Below are positions 26,545 through 34,911 of a stretch of DNA of 64,000 nucleotides, in pieces. The DNA lies in NCBI GenBank assembly GCA_020061465.1, contig JAGUYG010000032.1, positions 1-64,000 on the forward strand, given 5' to 3'. Position numbers and translations under genes: made by a program. Source of the stretch: Ignavibacteriales bacterium. Its GTDB lineage: Bacteria > Bacteroidota > Ignavibacteria > Ignavibacteriales > Ignavibacteriaceae. The notes beneath the pieces were generated by a model. It was not told the origin of the DNA and did not search any database. It saw nothing but the letters and a program-made list of their open reading frames with translations. Every line of letters begins with the position of its first letter. The stretch's first letter is position 1.

Positions 26545-27789
26545 TCAATCCTGTAGTTTTGTTTGGATGTTGATCACTTCATTATAAGCTTTAATTCCCT
26601 TATAGTAATTTAATGCGCGCTTCAGATGAAGCTGGCTTTCTTTGCTGCGGTTTATTTCTCCATATAAGATTCCCAACTCATAGCTTGTCTCGGCTTCATT
26701 CAATTCATTCTTCAAGTCTTTGTTCATGCGCAGGCTTGTTAGATAATAGGACTCAGATTGATTAAAGTTGTTAAAAGCTCTCTGAATCATCCCTTTGATT
26801 TTGTATACATCGGCAATTGACAGCTTATCGTTTATTTTGTAAGAAAGCTTCAGCGACTTATTTGCAAATGCTTCGGCTAAATCCAACTGATTTAACTTAA
26901 CATAAATGAATGCTTTGCTTAAGTACGACATATTAAGTATCTGCAAGAATCCATGTTCTGTTGAAATTTGAATCGCGCTATCAAACTCATTTAAGGCTGT
27001 TTGTAACTCATTCTTTTTTAAGAAAGTCATTCCGATGTTGTGTTTAATCTCTGCTATTCTTATTAGATCGGAAACCTTTTCAAATTTTCTCAGCGCTCTT
27101 TTAAAATATGCAAGTGCAACATCATAATTTTCCTGAATGTTATTCATTATCCCAAGATTTACTTCTACTTTAGCCTTTAATAAATCGCTTGCACCGTTAT
27201 CTAAATATGACAGGCTCTTAATAAAATGTTCGCTGGCTTTATCGATATTTCCCATGTCTCCGTAAACAGTTCCCAACAAATTCTCACACTTGGCGCAGCC
27301 ATGCAGGTCATTCAGTTTTTTATAAGCAGCTAATGCTTTCTTAATATAATCGAAGCTTGGCTGCCATTTTGCCTGCCGGCTAAATATTTCTCCTATAGCC
27401 AAAAGTGCTGCAGCATTGATGGAACGAAATTCGTTCACTTTTTGAGTTTCAGTAATTATCTCCTCAAAAATTTCGACAGCAATTGAATATTCACCCGAGT
27501 AATTTGAATATTGTCCAAGCCTCAGTAAGAATTGAAATAAGTTTTCCGAAACCGGAATTTTATCGGCAGCGGTTCGCAAATATTCTATTTGAGAATTAGT
27601 ATCAACCGATTCATCAAAATCAAATTCAAGTTGTTTCCTCTCGGTACTTTTTAACTTAGGCATTTGGATGTGGGCGGATGGTTTGGAACGGACGGGTATA
27701 GCGGCTAATATCTTTTCAGCCTGCGATTCGCTGAAAAAAGTTAATACCAATACTTCTAATTCTTTATTTATTTTTTTTGCTGCTTTCAT
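26545..27789 (-). CDS. Tetratricopeptide-repeat protein
   Basis: A 414-residue soluble protein made of TPR units from about residue 85 onward. Examples are NAAALLAIGEIFSRQAKWQPSF, KCENLLGTVYGDMGNIDKAS, AKVEVNLGIMNNIQENYDVAL, AEIKHNIGMTFLKKNELQTAL and ADVYKIKGMIQRAFNNFNQSE. No signal peptide and no attached effector domain are visible. It probably scaffolds protein contacts; the partner is unknown. It stands alone, convergent with the glycosidase gene. Confidence 0.85.
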   Translation of the reverse strand: MKAAKKINKELEVLVLTFFSESQAEKILAAIPVRSKPSAHIQMPKLKSTERKQLEFDFDESVDTNSQIEYLRTAADKIPVSENLFQFLLRLGQYSNYSGEYSIAVEIFEEIITETQKVNEFRSINAAALLAIGEIFSRQAKWQPSFDYIKKALAAYKKLNDLHGCAKCENLLGTVYGDMGNIDKASEHFIKSLSYLDNGASDLLKAKVEVNLGIMNNIQENYDVALAYFKRALRKFEKVSDLIRIAEIKHNIGMTFLKKNELQTALNEFDSAIQISTEHGFLQILNMSYLSKAFIYVKLNQLDLAEAFANKSLKLSYKINDKLSIADVYKIKGMIQRAFNNFNQSESYYLTSLRMNKDLKNELNEAETSYELGILYGEINRSKESQLHLKRALNYYKGIKAYNEVINIQTKLQD

Positions 27790-28201
27790 GATTTATATAT
27801 GCAGAACGTTCCTTTATTTTACAGCAATTCATTCTAAATTCATTCTTGGACTAAAAGAAGTTTCCTTCCTCCGGTTGAGTCGAATCGATAAGAAAGTTTA
27901 TCAATAACTATCTTCGGGTATATCATTGCTGAATTATTTTTACACATTATCTCAACAGATATGCCAATAATTTATCAATTCATGTAGAGAAAAAATATTT
28001 AATATGATTCAAGAATAGAAGGTTCAAATTCAATCCCAAAAAAATGTTGTTGCTAAAAGAGAATCAGTATCGAATTGTTACAATTTAAATTTGTCGGAAC
28101 GATCTTAAGAAAAGAATAGAGAGCTATATTAAAATAATAAATTTTAAGAAAAAAAGTCCTATCGGGTTTTAATACTAACTGTAGTAGTGAAAATGAAAAT
28201 C
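27790..28201. other. Intergenic region without visible features
   Basis: About 410 AT-rich bases between two minus-strand genes. I see no coding frame with a protein-like pattern. A GTCGGAACGATC at about 28095-28106 is a single half-unit of the dispersed GGATC/TTCGG family. The promoter of the TPR gene should lie in its first part but no clear box is seen. Confidence 0.4.
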
Positions 28202-28834
28202 TTAAGTGAGATTTTTTATTGAGAGCAGTTTATTTATAGAATCTAACTCATCACGGTTTATAGAGTGACCGAACCCGGGGTAAATCTGCGTAGTTACTTT
28301 CCCACCTATTGAAGAAATAATTGTTTCTGACTCGCGAATCCGTCCAACAGGAATGTGGAAATCACTGTCACCACATGCAAGAAACACGGTTGTATTATGA
28401 AAATTCCCGGAGTATCTGTTAGCCTCAATTTGAGCGCCGATTAAACCGCCGCTTAACGCAAATATACCCCCATATTTTTTTGCATTACGGCAGCAATACT
28501 CTAACGCAAGACAAGCTCCTTGAGAAAATCCTAGATAATAAATTTGCTCCGAAGTAAAACCTTTTTCTGTAAAAAAGTTTTCAAGTTCAGCCACTTGTTT
28601 AAGAGACTGATCTAAGAAAGGTTGATTAGTTTGGATTGGAGATAAGAAACTGTTCGGATACCATGTATTTTCCCGTGCGCGAGGAGCGGCTAAAACAAAT
28701 TTATCAACGTTTAATTCTTCAGCTAATGTAAGAATACTTTCAGCGGAAGCACCTCTGCCATGAAGCATTATCATTGCTGCAGAAGCCTCCTCTAACTTTT
28801 TCCCGCTAAAAACTGTGGACGATTTATCAAACAT
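28202..28834 (-). CDS. Phospholipase/carboxylesterase-type alpha/beta hydrolase (MhqD-like)
   Basis: Seen: the oxyanion loop MIMLHGRGASAESIL, the nucleophile elbow YYLGFSQGACLALEY (Ser in GFSQG), the Asp in FLACGDSDFHIPVGR, and the His in YPGFGHSINRDEL, a full Ser-Asp-His triad. Length (210) is standard for the small carboxylesterase family. It lies 14 bases downstream of a ring-cleaving dioxygenase gene. This is the same pairing as Bacillus MhqO-MhqD, used against quinone and hydroquinone stress. That role is inference from family and order. Confidence 0.85.
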   Translation of the reverse strand: MFDKSSTVFSGKKLEEASAAMIMLHGRGASAESILTLAEELNVDKFVLAAPRARENTWYPNSFLSPIQTNQPFLDQSLKQVAELENFFTEKGFTSEQIYYLGFSQGACLALEYCCRNAKKYGGIFALSGGLIGAQIEANRYSGNFHNTTVFLACGDSDFHIPVGRIRESETIISSIGGKVTTQIYPGFGHSINRDELDSINKLLSIKNLT

Positions 28835-28848
28835 AAAATTATAACAAT

Positions 28849-29790
28849 TTATGGAACACTGATTTCAGGAAGAACCGCCTCAATTGCATTTCGTTTTGGT
28901 TCAAGCCATGGTGGAAGTTGCAAACTAGTTCCGAGTTCATTCTCATCCTCATCAACTAAAAAACCGGGGGGATCGGTAGCAACTTCAAATAATACATTGC
29001 CTGGCTCTCGGAAATAAATCGACTTGAAATATTTTCGATCTATTACTTCTGTAGCTTCAATATTTTCATTTATAACTTGAAACCTGATGTTAAGCTGTGC
29101 ATTTTCATCTTCGGCTCTAAATGCCGCATGATGAACTGCACCTACTCCCATTCTGCCGTATAAAGAATCCGGCGCTTCAATTATATCGATAATCTTTCCG
29201 GGTTTTCCGTTACCGGCTGTAAACCTTGTTCGATTATCTTCGGTTAAAGTTTTAGTGAACCCTAAGGAATTAACTATAAGTTGTTCAGTATCTGATAAGC
29301 TGATCTCAGTCAATGATATGCTATGGAAACCTCTGATTGAATGTTCTTGAGGTACGAATTTAGAATCCCACGCAGGTCTCGCTTCGTTCTCATCTGCTAT
29401 AATTTCAATTTCGATTTCATCCGGGTCTTCAAATAAAATTACTCTGCTGCCGAATCTTATTACTTCGTTTAGTGAATTGACTTTTGCTTCTTTTAATCTA
29501 TTCATCCAAAAATCAAATGAAGAAGAAAGAATGGAAAAAGAAATAGTTGTAACCTGTCCGTTACCTCGTCTTCCTTTAAATCCGTTTTTACCCCAAGGGA
29601 AAAAAGTTAAGATTGTTCCCGGGTTTCCGGCGGAATCTCCATAGTAAAGATGATAAGTCTGCGGATCATCAAAGTTTATCGTCTGCTTAACCATTTTTAA
29701 TCCAAGCAGCCGGGTGTAAAAATTTACATTGGTTTGGTGGTCCCCCGCAATTGCAGTTATGTGATGAATACCTTTTACCTTTGATTGCAT
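28849..29790 (-). CDS. Ring-cleaving dioxygenase of the glyoxalase (VOC) fold, MhqO-like
   Basis: Extradiol-type dioxygenase with tandem VOC modules. Seen: KGIHHITAIAGDHQTNVNFYTRLLGLKMVKQTINFDDP (metal His), PGTILTFFPW, then the second module SIRGFHSISLTEISLSDTEQ and GVGAVHHAAFRAEDENAQ, with FREPGNVLFEVATDPPGF holding the Glu ligand. The start is set at the ATG before QSKVKG because AAGGAA lies about nine bases upstream; a TTG seven codons earlier (29811) is less likely. Probably co-transcribed with the MhqD-like hydrolase. Confidence 0.87.
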   Translation of the reverse strand: MQSKVKGIHHITAIAGDHQTNVNFYTRLLGLKMVKQTINFDDPQTYHLYYGDSAGNPGTILTFFPWGKNGFKGRRGNGQVTTISFSILSSSFDFWMNRLKEAKVNSLNEVIRFGSRVILFEDPDEIEIEIIADENEARPAWDSKFVPQEHSIRGFHSISLTEISLSDTEQLIVNSLGFTKTLTEDNRTRFTAGNGKPGKIIDIIEAPDSLYGRMGVGAVHHAAFRAEDENAQLNIRFQVINENIEATEVIDRKYFKSIYFREPGNVLFEVATDPPGFLVDEDENELGTSLQLPPWLEPKRNAIEAVLPEISVP

Positions 29791-30137
29791 AATAATTATT
29801 CCTTGCAGCACATATTTGTAATCCGTGCGAAATTAATTTTTTATGGGGTGTAATCTTAATTTAATTCAGTAAATAATGTTCAAAATAAAGTAAAACCTGC
29901 TGTATTAACAATAAATGGATATCACACCGGGTAATTTGAGGCGGAGCGCATATAACAGTACTTCAAAGAGATGACATCTTTCAATGGAGTGAATGTTCCA
30001 AAGAAGTTCTCCCTGAAAAAAATGGTTCTATGTTATTTATAGAGGGTAAATACTACTTTAATAATTGCTTTGAGAAGTAAAAAAATAAATTATAACAGAA
30101 AATATCGTTTATCAAATTTATCTGTATTTTAATCATC

Positions 30138-30315
30138 ACTTACCGTCTGCTTTAGCTGACGGATAAAGAAAGTAAAGAAAACCATCCCGGCTTTCCCAAA
30201 GGGATCCTCGGATAGCCACAAAAAGGAATATTATTAGGGCTATCTAAAGATCCTTTCGGGAAAGCCTCATCTGGTTTTGTGGGTTTTGTTAGCCCGTTCG
30301 CTGAAGCGAACGGTA
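30138..30315. repeat. Large nested palindrome, MITE/REPIN-like
   Basis: The outer hairpins TTACCGTCTGCTTTAGCTGACGG (about 30139-30161) and CCGTTCGCTGAAGCGAACGGTAA (about 30294-30316) are mutually inverted. Inside lie GGCTTTCCCAAAGGGATCC and its partner GATCCTTTCGGGAAAGCC, with GGATAGCC/GGCTATC at the core. So each arm holds its own hairpin and the arms pair with each other. It sits in the 29791-30486 gap, which shows no gene. An AGATGACATCTTTC palindrome near 29970 matches the hairpin in the TIR element at 3456. Confidence 0.7.
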
Positions 30316-30486
30316 ATTTTTCAACTTAGCAATTATTTTTCTTTAATATCTATTACTTTAACGAGTCGCTTTAAATGAAAGGAACGGACATCTCCGTGTT
30401 GCATAATTATTAATACAGTTTCCTTTATCGAATGTAAGTTTTATTTCGACTACCCACTATTATCGAAATAGACCCTAAAAAATTTA

Positions 30487-31068
30487 CTACTTCACAATTT
30501 TTGAAATCTGCTTAAATTCATCCGTGCCGCAAATTTCAAGAAGCTCGAAAAGAACGGATTCAGTTGTGGTTATTTCTGCACCGTGTTTTTGCATTCTGTT
30601 AATGGCGATAGTATAATCAATTTCTCTCCGGGAGGATATTGCGTCGGCTGGAACATTTACCTGAAAATCGTTTGCTAATAAGTCTAGGACCGTTTGCTGA
30701 ACACATACATGAGATTCGATGCCGCATACAACCACTTGATTTATCTTTTTGTTATCAAATTGCTCAAACAAATTTTCAGCACCGAAACAGCTAAAGGACA
30801 TTTTTTGAATATTTTGTACCCCATCTAATTCAATTAATAATTGAGTTACCGTCGGACCTAAACCTTTCGGGTATTGCTCTGTAAAGAAGATAGGGATTTG
30901 CAAAATTTTAAATCCCTTAATTAATTTCAGAATATTTGTAATTACTGAGTCGGGATTAAACATTACAGGCAGTATTTTTTCCTGAACGTCTATAATGACG
31001 AGGCAGGTTTGATCACGCTTTAAGATTACTTTATTCCGTTTGAAACGAGTGGACATCATATCCTTCAA
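30487..31068 (-). CDS. Isochorismatase-family hydrolase
   Basis: A cysteine hydrolase of 193 residues. Seen: the catalytic Asp in CLVIIDVQEKILPV, the Lys in TEQYPKGLGPT, and the Cys in VVCGIESHVCVQQTVLDLL, with the cis-peptide region just before it. It is closest in feel to YcaC-like members of unknown substrate. The gene overlaps the upstream C39-like peptidase by four bases using a TTG start at 31068; an ATG at 31059 or 31056 is also possible. The two proteins are probably made together. Confidence 0.85.
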   Translation of the reverse strand: MKDMMSTRFKRNKVILKRDQTCLVIIDVQEKILPVMFNPDSVITNILKLIKGFKILQIPIFFTEQYPKGLGPTVTQLLIELDGVQNIQKMSFSCFGAENLFEQFDNKKINQVVVCGIESHVCVQQTVLDLLANDFQVNVPADAISSRREIDYTIAINRMQKHGAEITTTESVLFELLEICGTDEFKQISKIVK

Positions 31069-31901
31069 TAAATTGGGTCCATACCGTACTTTCCGCAGGC
31101 ATACATCATTAAAATAGAAGCAAGATCAACTAAAGCCTTTTTTTGATCTTCGGTATGAATTACAAGATCATATACTTCGGCGACAAACTGCATATTCTTT
31201 AATATTCTTTCAAGCTCTTTATAAGTAGGTGTGCCGTGCCAAATAGCTATTTGTTTTACAAGCAGCTTTTCATGTCTTCTTAAAAATTCATTAAATGAAA
31301 TAATGTTTTTCGATTGAGCGGTTCTCGGTCTGCAAATATTAATTAAATCGTTAAAGTAAGTATCCCATTTTTCGGCAAGGTGGAGATTGCTGTCGCGCAT
31401 TACATAACGCGCTTTATCTAAAGAAAAATTTGCTTTGGTGGTTATTTTAAATTCAGCCGCAAGCGCATAACCGTCATAGCTCACAAAACCGCTTTCTTCG
31501 TCAACGTACTTCCAACGCTTAAGTAACTGGCTGGCAGTAAAGATTACAATAACTTTGTCCCTTGCGCTGTCAACAACAACGAACTTATTTTTTTGTTCGT
31601 TTATAACAGTAAACCAGTGTTCCCAATTATCAACGCTAAGGATACATGGCAGCCCTTGCCTGAGATGCTTGATTAAAACTTTGATAGCCTCATTGGGAGT
31701 TTCGCGCCGGAAGTATTTCATCTTACAGTCGAAGGTTTTAGCAGCTTTGGCTAATCCGATTTCATCTGTTCCATGCCACCAGGTGCTGCCGGCTTTCATG
31801 GCAATTTCTTTTTCATTCTCAAAACGCCCTAACATCACAAGACCGTACTTTAAGGCGAATGGACCACACTGATATTTGTAAGGCTGAGGATAAAAACTCA
31901 T
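31065..31901 (-). CDS. C39-like cysteine peptidase-fold protein
   Basis: Seen: YKYQCGPFALKYGLVMLG (catalytic Cys13 in QCGPFAL), DNWEHWFTVINEQ (His) and FVVVDSARD (Asp), the triad order of C39-type papain-fold peptidases. EKEIAMKAGSTWWHGTDEIGLAKAAKTF resembles the C39 helical region. No signal peptide and no ABC-transporter part, so it is not a bacteriocin exporter. The C-terminal 130 residues are helical with no recognised fold. It is divergent to an ATP-grasp ligase gene 93 bases away and overlaps the isochorismatase gene. Confidence 0.75.
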   Translation of the reverse strand: MSFYPQPYKYQCGPFALKYGLVMLGRFENEKEIAMKAGSTWWHGTDEIGLAKAAKTFDCKMKYFRRETPNEAIKVLIKHLRQGLPCILSVDNWEHWFTVINEQKNKFVVVDSARDKVIVIFTASQLLKRWKYVDEESGFVSYDGYALAAEFKITTKANFSLDKARYVMRDSNLHLAEKWDTYFNDLINICRPRTAQSKNIISFNEFLRRHEKLLVKQIAIWHGTPTYKELERILKNMQFVAEVYDLVIHTEDQKKALVDLASILMMYACGKYGMDPIY

Positions 31902-31994
31902 AAGTCAAAATTTTGGAGGTCAATTTAACAACATTAAATAATAAATGCATCAACTAAATTTTGTAAAAAACATAATTTTGATAAATTTGTTTTT

Positions 31995-33062
31995 ATGAAA
32001 CGCAAACTTAAGGTCGCTGTTACATTTAACGAAGCCCATCCGGACTATTATAAAAAGCAAAACCGGGAAAATCCCAAAAGTTTAGATTTCATTCCGTATT
32101 TTGAGGTTGATAACCTCTCCCCCATAGAAGAATACGAAATACTTGCCCGTAAGCTGACTAACTTCGGTTTCAATGCGTATGCTCTTAACATCATGGATGA
32201 TATACAAAAATTAATTGACGATGTTAAGAAAAATAATCCCGATGTAATTTTCAATTTTATGGAAATATATAAAGAAAATTCCCGGCTTGAAATGAACATT
32301 GTCGGGCTGCTCGAGTGGCTTGGTGTACCATATACCGGAGCATCTCCTCTGGCATTATCTAATTGCCAGAGTAAAATTTTAGCAAAAAGGCTGTTAAGAT
32401 CGATAAACATCCCTACCCCGAGATTTATGGTAGTAAAAAAAGAAATAAGCGGGCTGTCGCACAAGCTTAAATTTCCATTAATGATTAAACCGGCTTACGA
32501 AGATGCCAGCGTAGGCATCGATAATGAATCAATTGTCCGAAATAATGAGCAATTGAAAAAGCGTATCGAATATGTGCTTTATCATTTTACACAGCCGGTA
32601 TTAATTGAAGAATATATCGAGGGAAGAGAATTGAACATCGCCGTCATGGGGGATTTAAATCCTGCTGCATTACCCATAAGCGAAATTGACTTTAGTGAGA
32701 TGCCGGATCATCTTTATAACATTGTAAGCTATCAGGCAAAATGGGATCCGCATCATGAAGCTTATCATAAAACAATCCCGATCTGTCCTGCAGAACTTCC
32801 AAAAAAGATAGAAGAAAAAGCAAAAGCCATTGCCCTAAAAGCTTTCAAATTTATGGGATGCAGGGATTATGCACGTATTGACATGCGGCTGTCGAAAGAT
32901 AACGAGATATTTGTCCTTGAAGTTAACCCCAATCCTGACTTGACCGAAGGTGCGGGCTTTATGCGCTCAGCCGAGGCTGCCGGTTATATCTATGAACAGG
33001 CTCTGGCAAAAATAATCGAGTTCGCATGGGAGAGAGGGCAGAGAAATCGAATTTCAAGATAA
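31995..33062 (+). CDS. D-Ala-D-Ala-ligase-like ATP-grasp enzyme
   Basis: Seen: an N-terminal Rossmann-like domain; PDVIFNFMEIY; VGLLEWLGVPYTGASPLALSNCQSKILAKRLL; ATP-grasp strands FPLMIKPAYEDASVGID and PVLIEEYIEGRELNIAVMG; and the metal-binding CRDYARIDMRLS and VLEVNPNPDLTEGAGF. These resemble peptidoglycan Ddl enzymes, but DL-substrate loops differ and the genes around it are not cell-wall genes. It could ligate an amino acid or peptide; the substrate is unknown. It overlaps the convergent HAD gene by nine bases. Confidence 0.8.
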   Translation: MKRKLKVAVTFNEAHPDYYKKQNRENPKSLDFIPYFEVDNLSPIEEYEILARKLTNFGFNAYALNIMDDIQKLIDDVKKNNPDVIFNFMEIYKENSRLEMNIVGLLEWLGVPYTGASPLALSNCQSKILAKRLLRSINIPTPRFMVVKKEISGLSHKLKFPLMIKPAYEDASVGIDNESIVRNNEQLKKRIEYVLYHFTQPVLIEEYIEGRELNIAVMGDLNPAALPISEIDFSEMPDHLYNIVSYQAKWDPHHEAYHKTIPICPAELPKKIEEKAKAIALKAFKFMGCRDYARIDMRLSKDNEIFVLEVNPNPDLTEGAGFMRSAEAAGYIYEQALAKIIEFAWERGQRNRISR

Positions 33063-33833
33063 AATTTTGTCTAATAATAATGTCGTTTCTTTTAAGTTCA
33101 TCACTTCAAAATCCGGTTTTATTGTTCTGCTTTCAAAAGGATATTTAGTTTTACCTGAATAAATAAGAATACCTTTACCGCCGCATTGCTGAGCTGCAAT
33201 AATATCGGTTTCAGGATCATCCCCAAGCATTAAAAAATCTGTGTTTTCGGGTAATCCCAATTGCTGGATTGCAGTTTTAAAATAAATCGGTGAAGGCTTA
33301 CCGATTAAAGCAGCTTTTATTCCTGCAGCATATTCTATGGCAGAGATAAATGCACCGGCATCAAGACAGATTTCTTTCCCGTCAGGATTCCAATACTTAT
33401 TCATCTGCATCGCTATTAATTTTGAACCGGAGTGCACAAGTCTGAAAATTTGATTCAAAGTTTCATAAGTCCATTGATTGCCTAAATCGCCAACCAGCAC
33501 AGCCTCCGGAAAGTCGTCAGTTATGAATTCATCAAACACACTTTTTACGGAAGGATCGCAAAATACCGCAGCCGTTTTAAAATTATTCTTTAGAAAGAAA
33601 TATGATGCATCGATTGTTGTCAAGGCAGGAATATCACAATTAAATCCTTTGCGTTTAAGAAATTCTGTTATATCCTTTCCGGTTCTTAAAGTCGAATTGC
33701 TCAAAATGAAGGAAGGAATATTTTTTTTTTGAATGTAAGCAAGAAACTCAGCTAAGAATTCTGCCGGCTCATTGCCTATCTTTAACACGCCGTCAAAATC
33801 AATTAAAAGCGGTATTCTCTTTTGAGAGTTCAT
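33054..33833 (-). CDS. HAD-superfamily phosphatase, NagD-like (class IIA)
   Basis: Seen: motif I LLIDFDGVLKIGNEP (Asp nucleophile), motif II FILSNSTLRTGKDI (Ser/Thr), the class IIA cap, Lys in ALIGKPSPIYF, and motif IV LMLGDDPETDIIAAQQCGGKGILIYSGKT. Length (259) is normal. The substrate is a small phosphomonoester that cannot be named. Its 3' end overlaps the convergent ATP-grasp gene. Confidence 0.88.
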   Translation of the reverse strand: MNSQKRIPLLIDFDGVLKIGNEPAEFLAEFLAYIQKKNIPSFILSNSTLRTGKDITEFLKRKGFNCDIPALTTIDASYFFLKNNFKTAAVFCDPSVKSVFDEFITDDFPEAVLVGDLGNQWTYETLNQIFRLVHSGSKLIAMQMNKYWNPDGKEICLDAGAFISAIEYAAGIKAALIGKPSPIYFKTAIQQLGLPENTDFLMLGDDPETDIIAAQQCGGKGILIYSGKTKYPFESRTIKPDFEVMNLKETTLLLDKILS

Positions 33834-33921
33834 AACGGAATTTTATTAATTGAAGAAGCCGGAGGCTGACCAGAAATTAAATTCAGAACTATATATATCC
33901 AAAAAAACTTAATTAAATAAT

Positions 33922-34064
33922 TCATGTTACGCAAAAATCTATACGATAGATGGAAATAGAATGTAGAGACGGGGCATGCCCCGTCTTTACAACCTTATAA
34001 TGCCGATATATTGCATACTTTGAGAACAAAGACAAACAGTTTTGTGAATTCTGCGTAACATGAG
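33922..34064. repeat. TIR element with CATGTTACGCA-type ends, copy 2
   Basis: The left end is TTCATGTTACGCAAAAA (33921-33937) and the right end CTGCGTAACATGAG (34051-34064), its inverted partner. Inside lies the perfect palindrome AGACGGGGCATGCCCCGTCT (33967-33986). This differs from the inner hairpins of copy 1, so different inner repeats occupy the same outer tags. The GGGGCATGCCCC core also occurs within a coding sequence at 62841-62860. Confidence 0.75.
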
Positions 34065-34085
34065 TAAATAATTCACTGGCAATTT

Positions 34086-34116
34086 GGGAGGGGCGAAATA
34101 GAATTTCGCCCTACAT
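34086..34116. repeat. GGCGAAATAGAATTTCGCC palindrome
   Basis: GGGGCGAAATAGAATTTCGCC then CTACA forms a palindrome just before the small membrane-protein gene. An inverted copy with one change is at 40884-40910. Confidence 0.75.
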
Positions 34117-34141
34117 TTTGGACTACCTCCGGCTGAGTAAA

Positions 34142-34672
34142 TTAAATTTTTACTTCAACGAGTGAAGGATATTTCATTTTCGCTAATTCAAACAAACCGA
34201 ATAATGCTCCTACAAAGAACAAATCGCCTATTACCGTGTAATGGAAAAAGGGTATCGCTGCCGTGTAACAGATTGCCAAGCCTTCTAATGTTTTAGGATA
34301 GAGCGGAGTACTCAACCAGGTTCCGAAATTTGTTATAATGAAAAATGAAATAGAGGCTGACAAAGTTGCTCCTAAAATTCTGGGTAAATTTTTCTTTTGT
34401 CTTAATGTAAAGCCAATTATCACTATGAGAATGAAGCTTAAGTAAACCGACCAGATAACCGAATGAAAACCGATAAATACATCGGTAATCAACATAGCAG
34501 CAAGAGGTACCAAAAAAGCAAGATATCTCTTAGTAAAATAAGCTCCGCCGAAAAGCGCTATAGCTGAAACTGCCGTGAGGTTAGGCGGATGAGGAATGAA
34601 GCGCGTAGCGGCAGCAATTAAAATTAATCCTGTGATTGCAATAAACCGCAAGTTAAAATAAGTAGAGTTCAT
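34142..34672 (-). CDS. DUF6580-like small membrane protein, B12-linked
   Basis: About 176 residues with five probable membrane helices. Seen: LILIAAATRFIPHPPNLTAVSAIALFGGAYF and AMLITDVFIGFHSVIWSVYLSFILIVIIGF. These match the DUF6580 type, which is thought to act as a substrate-specificity (ECF S-like) membrane component. The start is placed at the ATG of MNSTYFNLRF because AAGGAG lies eight bases upstream; an earlier ATG at 34705 lacks a ribosome site. It lies downstream of the riboswitch-controlled BtuB-like gene, so cobalamin or cobalt uptake is a reasonable inference. Confidence 0.65.
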   Translation of the reverse strand: MNSTYFNLRFIAITGLILIAAATRFIPHPPNLTAVSAIALFGGAYFTKRYLAFLVPLAAMLITDVFIGFHSVIWSVYLSFILIVIIGFTLRQKKNLPRILGATLSASISFFIITNFGTWLSTPLYPKTLEGLAICYTAAIPFFHYTVIGDLFFVGALFGLFELAKMKYPSLVEVKI

Positions 34673-34779
34673 ATAATTCTCCTTTTTAATAATTAGATTG
34701 TTCAAAGTCTTTTCTTACTTAAAGTTATTAAATGAATATTAAATTTAAAAGAAACTTTGTGTCATATTAAATTTTCAAA

Positions 34780-34911
34780 CTCATGTTACGCAAAAAACTC
34801 GAACTCATCCCCCTCACCCCCTTCTCTTACCAAGAGAAGGGGGACGGGGGGTTGTCCGAGGACTCTTTGAGAGTTTTTCACATTTACGAAAAATTCTGCG
34901 TAACGTGAGTT
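34780..34911. repeat. TIR element with CATGTTACGCA-type ends, copy 3
   Basis: The left end is ACTCATGTTACGCAAAAA (34779-34796) and the right end TTCTGCGTAACGTGAGTTA (34894-34912). The right end overlaps the stop codon of the receptor gene. The core holds CCCCCTTCTCTTACCAAGAG and its partner AGAAGGGGG, a third kind of inner palindrome. It lies between btuB and the DUF6580-like gene. Confidence 0.75.

Noticed and set aside
31065-33062. A microviridin-like peptide cluster from C39 peptidase plus ATP-grasp
   Set aside because: The peptidase has no ABC-transporter part and no precursor peptide is visible; kept only as a looser hypothesis.
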